Positions 23,092 through 25,866 of a stretch of DNA of 25,866 nucleotides are shown one piece after another. Each line of letters begins with the position of its first letter. Position 1 is the stretch's first letter. Both the position numbers and the translations under genes were made by a program. The notes below the pieces were generated by a model that was not told the DNA's origin, did not search any database, and was given only the letters and a program-made list of their open reading frames with translations. Location of the stretch: positions 1 to 25,866 of IMG/VR virus record IMGVR_UViG_3300031787_000736; one strand, written 5' to 3'. The DNA comes from a virus.

Positions 23092-23228
23092 TGCGCTTGG
23101 CACTCATGGCGCTGGCCGCGCTGGCCCTCTGCGGCTGCGCGGGCGTGAAGTTGGGCGCGGGCTATAACTTCGACGCGAAGCAGTTGTTTATCAACATCGA
23201 GAAGCCGCTCGACGGCTTTAAGAAGTGA
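23091..23228 (+). CDS. Small lipoprotein (possible spanin-like)
   Basis: The 45-aa protein begins MRLALMALAALALCGC, a short lipoprotein leader whose lipobox-like end is LCGC with the acylated Cys at residue 16. The mature part is only about 30 residues (AGVKLGAGYNFDAKQLFINIEKPLDGFKK). It lies between holin and amidase, where Rz1-type outer-membrane lipoproteins occur, but it is not Pro-rich and no Rz-type partner is adjacent. The role is inferred from position. It overlaps the amidase GTG by 4 nt. Confidence 0.7.
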   Translation: MRLALMALAALALCGCAGVKLGAGYNFDAKQLFINIEKPLDGFKK

Positions 23229-23866
23229 ACCCGCTGCAATGGTTGAATCGCTTATTCGCGGCCTTGCGAAATGGCCCACCGTCGATCTCGCCGAGCTTGC
23301 CCACGCCATCCAAGCCATCCTTGCCAAGCGAGCCAAAGAAGCCGAGCGCGCCGTCAAAAAGCGCCCCCGCCACAAAGGCGAAAAGCCCTAAGAGCTACCC
23401 GGAGAAACTGCTTAACACGCCGAACGTCTCGCGTGGCAGGCGCATCCGGCCACAAGCCATTGTCCTGCACCACACGTCGGGCTCTTACGCGGGCAGCGTG
23501 GCATGGTGCATGAACCCTGCCAGCCGCGTGAGCTATCACGCCATCGTGGCGAAGGACGGCAGGCGCAGCACCCTGGCCGATCTCGATGAGCGCACATGGC
23601 ACGCTGGCAAAAGCGAGTGGCGTGGCAAGCGTGACCTTAACTCGTGGTCAATCGGCGCGGCCTTCGAGGGGGACACCTACAAACGGCCACTCGGAGAAGA
23701 CGAGATGGCGAGCATGGCCGAATACCTGCTGCCGATCATGCGGCGCTACGGCCTGACGCTGGCCGACGTTACCGATCACCGCACCGTCAGCCCCGGCAGG
23801 AAAGATGACCTCAACCCCGTCGAGCTTGCGCGCTTCAAGGCGTATTTGGGGAAGCAACTAACATGA
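23225..23866 (+). CDS. Endolysin: N-acetylmuramoyl-L-alanine amidase (Amidase_2)
   Basis: The 213-aa endolysin cleaves the amide bond between muramic acid and L-alanine in peptidoglycan. Residues 1-60 are a Pro/Ser/Lys-rich linker (PSISPSLPTPSKPSLPSEP), and the catalytic domain spans about 75-212. Zinc ligands: His in IVLHHTSG near residue 81, and TDHRTVSPGRKDDLNP near 190-200, which has the His and a downstream Asp as in AmpD-type amidases. YHAIVAKDG and WHAGKSEW are family motifs. No signal peptide is evident, so release probably needs the holin. It starts GTG at 23225, overlapping the lipoprotein stop. Confidence 0.93.
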   Translation: MNPLQWLNRLFAALRNGPPSISPSLPTPSKPSLPSEPKKPSAPSKSAPATKAKSPKSYPEKLLNTPNVSRGRRIRPQAIVLHHTSGSYAGSVAWCMNPASRVSYHAIVAKDGRRSTLADLDERTWHAGKSEWRGKRDLNSWSIGAAFEGDTYKRPLGEDEMASMAEYLLPIMRRYGLTLADVTDHRTVSPGRKDDLNPVELARFKAYLGKQLT

Positions 23867-23879
23867 AAGGAGGAACGCA

Positions 23880-24020
23880 ATGCACCGATCAACCGACAGC
23901 GGCCTTGTTTATGGCCCTTACGGCGGCGTTGGATTCGTCGAGCGGCACGCGCCGAATCGTCCTGCGGGACGGCTCTGCCTGTGGCGTTTGTTTAGACGTT
24001 TAGCCATGCTGCTTGCCTAA
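23880..24020 (+). CDS. Small hypothetical protein, one of two overlapping frames
   Basis: A 46-aa product (MHRSTDSGLVYGPYGGVGFV onward) starts at ATG 23880 behind a strong AAAGGAGG ribosome site. The +1-shifted alternative, 23863-24003, also 46 aa (MKGGTQCTDQPTAALFMALT), starts at an ATGA overlap with the amidase stop. Both are open for the same length. I favour 23880 because of the ribosome site, but cannot exclude the other or both. No function recognised. Confidence 0.5.
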   Translation: MHRSTDSGLVYGPYGGVGFVERHAPNRPAGRLCLWRLFRRLAMLLA

Positions 24021-24033
24021 TATGTCGATGCCA

Positions 24034-24058
24034 TCGACACGTTGCCGGGACGTGTCGA
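24034..24058. terminator. Convergent terminator hairpin
   Basis: TCGACACGT (24034-24042) and ACGTGTCGA (24050-24058) form a perfect 9-bp stem with a 7-nt loop in the gap between the rightward lysis genes and the leftward operon. The T-run is weak on either strand, but the position suggests a shared transcription stop. Confidence 0.55.
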
Positions 24059-24070
24059 ACATTTAGCGAT

Positions 24071-24217
24071 TCATCGCCAAGTCAGCCAAAGGAAACCCAC
24101 GTTCGCCAATGCATAGCCGCCAAAGGCCACGGCCATCGGGCCGTTGCCGTCGCGGAGAAAGCCCGCCGCCGTGAGGACGTAAAGCCCGGTGCAGATGAGT
24201 AGCGGCCAGAAGGTCAT
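24071..24217 (-). CDS. Small two-segment membrane protein
   Basis: The 48-aa protein (MTFWPLLICTGLYVLTAAGF onward) has two membrane segments, about residues 3-19 and 29-46, and a short turn containing DGNGP. It starts at an ATGA overlap with the metallopeptidase gene and is the last gene of the leftward operon. Longer readings upstream overlap the metallopeptidase and are rejected. Function unknown; it might be an antiholin or an unrelated membrane factor. Confidence 0.65.
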   Translation of the reverse strand: MTFWPLLICTGLYVLTAAGFLRDGNGPMAVAFGGYALANVGFLWLTWR

Positions 24218-24558
24218 TTGTCCCGCCTGTGCTGCCCGATGGAGATTTGCCCGCCCGTGAACTTGCTGGCCCATCGCGCCACCACGCTCGTCACTCGCTC
24301 AAAGTCGCGGATGTGCGTCTCGTCCACGATGGGGAAAACGCAATGGGCCATCTCATGCGCGATGATGCCGAGCATGTTTGTTTTGAGCGCGCGCGGGTGA
24401 AAATAAATTGTGCGGCGGCGGAAGTGACACATTCCTTCGCAAAGTTCTTTGCTCGGCGGGCGCTCGATGCGGACGCTCCACCATTCCCCGTCGAGCTTGA
24501 AGCGCATCCGAGGAACCCGCTTGCGGCGCTTGCGCGCCCCTGTGGCGCGCTTTTTCAT
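24214..24558 (-). CDS. HExxH metallopeptidase-like protein
   Basis: The 114-aa protein carries HEMAH at residues 68-72 (GIIAHEMAHCVF), the zinc-binding and catalytic motif of gluzincin and SprT-like peptidases, with acidic residues downstream (VDETH) as possible third ligands. The N-terminus is very basic (KKRATGARKRRKRVP). It is much shorter than most complete enzymes, comparable to minimal phage SprT-like proteins. The substrate is unknown. It is ATGA-coupled to its neighbours in the leftward operon. Confidence 0.75.
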   Translation of the reverse strand: MKKRATGARKRRKRVPRMRFKLDGEWWSVRIERPPSKELCEGMCHFRRRTIYFHPRALKTNMLGIIAHEMAHCVFPIVDETHIRDFERVTSVVARWASKFTGGQISIGQHRRDK

Positions 24559-24806
24559 TTCAGCTTGTAGTGCGGCACGGGATACCGCTTTTGCCCGGTT
24601 AAGACAGAAAAGGATTTGGCTTCGACATCTCCCGCCGCAACGCGGTCGCGCAGCATCCGGCCCACCGTTGTCTCGGCGCGACCCAACTTACCGGCAAGCT
24701 GCTTGACGGTGAGCCAGCCGGGCGGAACCACGTCGGGCGCTTGCGTGGTCGAGAGGACGGCGCACCAGCGGGCCAGATCGGGGTCGGGGTTGGCGCGCTT
24801 GCTCAT
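24555..24806 (-). CDS. Small HTH DNA-binding protein
   Basis: The 83-aa protein contains a winged-helix-like HTH segment, PPGWLTVKQLAGKLGRAETTVGRMLRDRVAAG (about residues 28-59), and a basic tail. It could be a phage regulator for this operon or for lysogeny. Coupled by ATGA overlaps to the phosphoesterase upstream and the metallopeptidase downstream. No exact family can be named. Confidence 0.7.
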   Translation of the reverse strand: MSKRANPDPDLARWCAVLSTTQAPDVVPPGWLTVKQLAGKLGRAETTVGRMLRDRVAAGDVEAKSFSVLTGQKRYPVPHYKLK

Positions 24807-25537
24807 AGGGGGAGGCGGTAGTGAGGGGAAAGCGTCTCCAGCCGCACGACGGTCAAATCATCGGAATACTCAAACCAGCACAGGCCGTGGGCCCAACCGA
24901 GGGTCTGGCGGCGAGTCTGGGCATACCCGACATCGAGCCGGATGCCGCAGCCGATGTTGTAGCCGACCACCGGGCGCTGAGTGCGCCCCTGTTCCTGGGC
25001 AACGCGATGGGTGTGGCCGAACACGCAGGACATCCCAAGAGCCTCGGCGTGGTCTCGGGCCGCGCTGACGTTATACATCACGCCGTGAAGGAAGAGGGCG
25101 TTGCCAAGCTGCACGCAGGCCGAAGGGCGCAGGCCGTCGTAGGGGATGAGCTTGGCCTTCATTTTCTTGGCCGCGTCGGAGATGCGCGCCAGGACGTTTC
25201 CAGCGGCGTAACTGACCACGGCATTGCCGCTGTGAGCTAGGCTCACCAGCCGATGTTCGTGGTTCCCGAGCAGAATGTGAGTCGGCTCCAACTCGCGCAG
25301 AAAAGACAACCCGGCGAGAAGGTCATCGGCCATGCTCTCGGCGCGGTCGGGATCGTCAGGCTTGGCCGAGGAGCGCAGTGCGGCCATGTCGGTGAAGTCT
25401 CCGAGATGCAGCACCGTGTCGGGCTTCCACTTCTCCCGCATCTTGAGCATGGCGGCGAGGGCTTTGGGATCGGCTTCGTGGCCGTGTGTGCAGGAAACCG
25501 CCAGACCTCGGCGGAATTTTCTGGTGATCGTCGCCAC
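24803..25537 (-). CDS. Calcineurin-like metallophosphoesterase with atypical motif I
   Basis: The 244-aa protein shows most dimetal phosphoesterase motifs in order: HLGDFTD with GD at residues 46-47, GNHEHR at 91-96, the later FLHG with His151, and GHTH at 174-177. Motif I reads SCTHGH (15-20), so the usual Asp of D-x-H is Cys16; His18 is kept. Activity or metal preference may therefore be altered. The start is GTG 25537, 16 nt after a TTGACA element. Upstream in-frame codons hit TGA with no other start. It heads the leftward operon. DNA- or nucleotide-directed activity is possible. Confidence 0.85.
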   Translation of the reverse strand: MATITRKFRRGLAVSCTHGHEADPKALAAMLKMREKWKPDTVLHLGDFTDMAALRSSAKPDDPDRAESMADDLLAGLSFLRELEPTHILLGNHEHRLVSLAHSGNAVVSYAAGNVLARISDAAKKMKAKLIPYDGLRPSACVQLGNALFLHGVMYNVSAARDHAEALGMSCVFGHTHRVAQEQGRTQRPVVGYNIGCGIRLDVGYAQTRRQTLGWAHGLCWFEYSDDLTVVRLETLSPHYRLPL

Positions 25538-25559
25538 GCATGGGCGAACGGGGTGTCAA
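25538..25559 (-). promoter_or_regulatory. TTGACACC element, leftward copy
   Basis: On the minus strand TTGACA (25559-25554) is followed by CC and lies 16 nt before GTG 25537. An AGGAGG is present immediately before it (25567-25562) but is too far from the GTG to serve as its ribosome site. It is the only copy outside the rightward block that stands before a gene. Confidence 0.5.
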
Positions 25560-25586
25560 AACCTCCTGTCATAGAAGACGGGGTTA

Positions 25587-25616
25587 GGGGTCAAAAATGG
25601 GACAGGATTTGACCCC
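25587..25616. repeat. Perfect 9-bp inverted repeat GGGGTCAAA / TTTGACCCC
   Basis: GGGGTCAAA (25587-25595) and TTTGACCCC (25608-25616) flank a 12-nt loop containing GGGACAGGA. It could be a mobile REP-like palindrome, an operator for the leftward operon or a bidirectional terminator. I cannot tell these apart here. Confidence 0.7.
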
Positions 25617-25687
25617 GAATTTACACAATGCTGGCAATCGTTGGCAGGGCTTTTGTAAGTGCCTGACTATTAGATGCGAACGCTCCC

Positions 25688-25745
25688 CTCGAAATCGAGC
25701 GTTGGGTTAAACCAACCGTGGGTTCGAATCCCACCCCTTCCGCCA
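25688..25745 (+). tRNA. 3' half of a tRNA-Ser(CGA) gene (fragment)
   Basis: From 5' to 3' I see the anticodon loop CTCGAAA (25688-25694, anticodon CGA), a 3' anticodon stem TCGAG, a long variable arm GTTGG-GTTAAA-CCAAC (25701-25716), the T arm GTGGG-TTCGAAT-CCCAC (25718-25734), the acceptor strand CCCTTCC, discriminator G and CCA (25743-25745). The 5' half is absent: no GGAAGGG or D arm lies upstream, and the 5' anticodon stem does not match. It is the reconstituting end of an integration site rather than a working tRNA. Confidence 0.85.
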
Positions 25746-25756
25746 TTTTTCTCTGT

Positions 25757-25816
25757 AAAAGCCGCACAAGCTCAGACACTTACGCCGCTCCAGTGTCTTT
25801 GCTTGTTGCGGCTTTT
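25757..25816. terminator. Long imperfect hairpin after the tRNA fragment
   Basis: AAAAGCCGCACAAGC (25757-25771) pairs with GCTTGTTGCGGCTTTT (25801-25816) with one bulged base, and inside it AGACACT (25774-25780) pairs with AGTGTCT (25792-25798). It ends in TTTT, so it works as a strong terminator in form, and it overlaps part of the att inverted repeats. Confidence 0.7.
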
Positions 25817-25866
25817 CGTTTGGCAATGTTGGCAGTTTAGGGTAGGTTTTTGGCAATTGTGGCAAT

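Larger units (their letters stand above)
25632..25866. other. Putative phage attachment region with integrase-binding repeats
   Basis: Three TGGCAAT-type direct repeats lie at 25632-25647, 25821-25835 and 25851-25866, each with TGGCA repeated a few bases on. An 11-of-12 inverted pair, GTAAGTGCCTGA (25655-25666) and TCAGACACTTAC (25772-25783), brackets the tRNA fragment. A 7-bp inverted pair, AACGCTC (25679-25685) and GAGCGTT (25697-25703), brackets the anticodon-loop core. This resembles arm and core sites of a tyrosine integrase. No integrase gene is in the window; it would lie beyond 25866 or elsewhere. Confidence 0.6.

Noticed and set aside
25688-25745. A functional complete tRNA-Ser
   Set aside because: The 5' acceptor strand, D arm and 5' anticodon stem are missing, so it is only a 3' half.
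1-25866. CRISPR array, rRNA genes or complete insertion sequences
   Set aside because: I saw no regularly spaced repeats, rRNA sequence or transposase gene.

Overview
This window is the late half of a tailed-phage genome, most probably an integrated or temperate siphovirus. A long rightward block runs from DNA packaging to lysis in a lambda-like order. The sequence is GC-rich by eye. A Sec-type signal peptide, a lysis-cluster lipoprotein and a peptidoglycan amidase point to a Gram-negative-type host. I cannot fix the phylum from the sequence; Verrucomicrobiota is only a guess from the general look of the small proteins.

Layout. Positions 1-3381 hold the small terminase, the GpA-type large terminase and four short accessory genes. 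Positions 3408-7241 hold the head module: a small gene in the gpW position, the gpB-type portal, a ClpP-like head protease with an in-frame nested scaffold start, and the major capsid protein followed by a strong terminator. A two-domain glycosyltransferase (7330-9093) then interrupts the head genes. Positions 9090-13141 hold neck and tail-completion genes, a small tube candidate, and a G/GT-like tail assembly chaperone pair joined by a canonical -1 slippery heptamer. The tape measure (13162-15261), tail-tip genes and a fibre/adhesin region follow up to 22897. The fibre region has two BppU-like N-terminal modules, a signal-peptide fibre-like protein, a collagen-like long fibre and a LamG-type protein. 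A compact lysis cassette is at 22921-23866. A convergent leftward four-gene operon (25537-24071) encodes a metallophosphoesterase, an HTH protein, an HExxH metallopeptidase and a small membrane protein. The last 300 bases look like an attachment region: the 3' half of a tRNA-Ser(CGA) gene flanked by inverted and direct repeats.

The most unusual feature is a recurring sequence, TTGACA (usually TTGACACC), 13-18 nt before the start codons of many genes. It often contains the previous gene's stop codon, and in several places it is followed by a tiny GC hairpin that ends at the start codon. In my manual scan every exact TTGACA on the + strand sits in this position before an ATG, including the nested scaffold start. 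Its placement does not fit a normal sigma-70 promoter, because the -10 box would fall on the start codon. It looks like an uncharacterised start-associated signal, alternating with conventional Shine-Dalgarno starts and ATGA overlaps.
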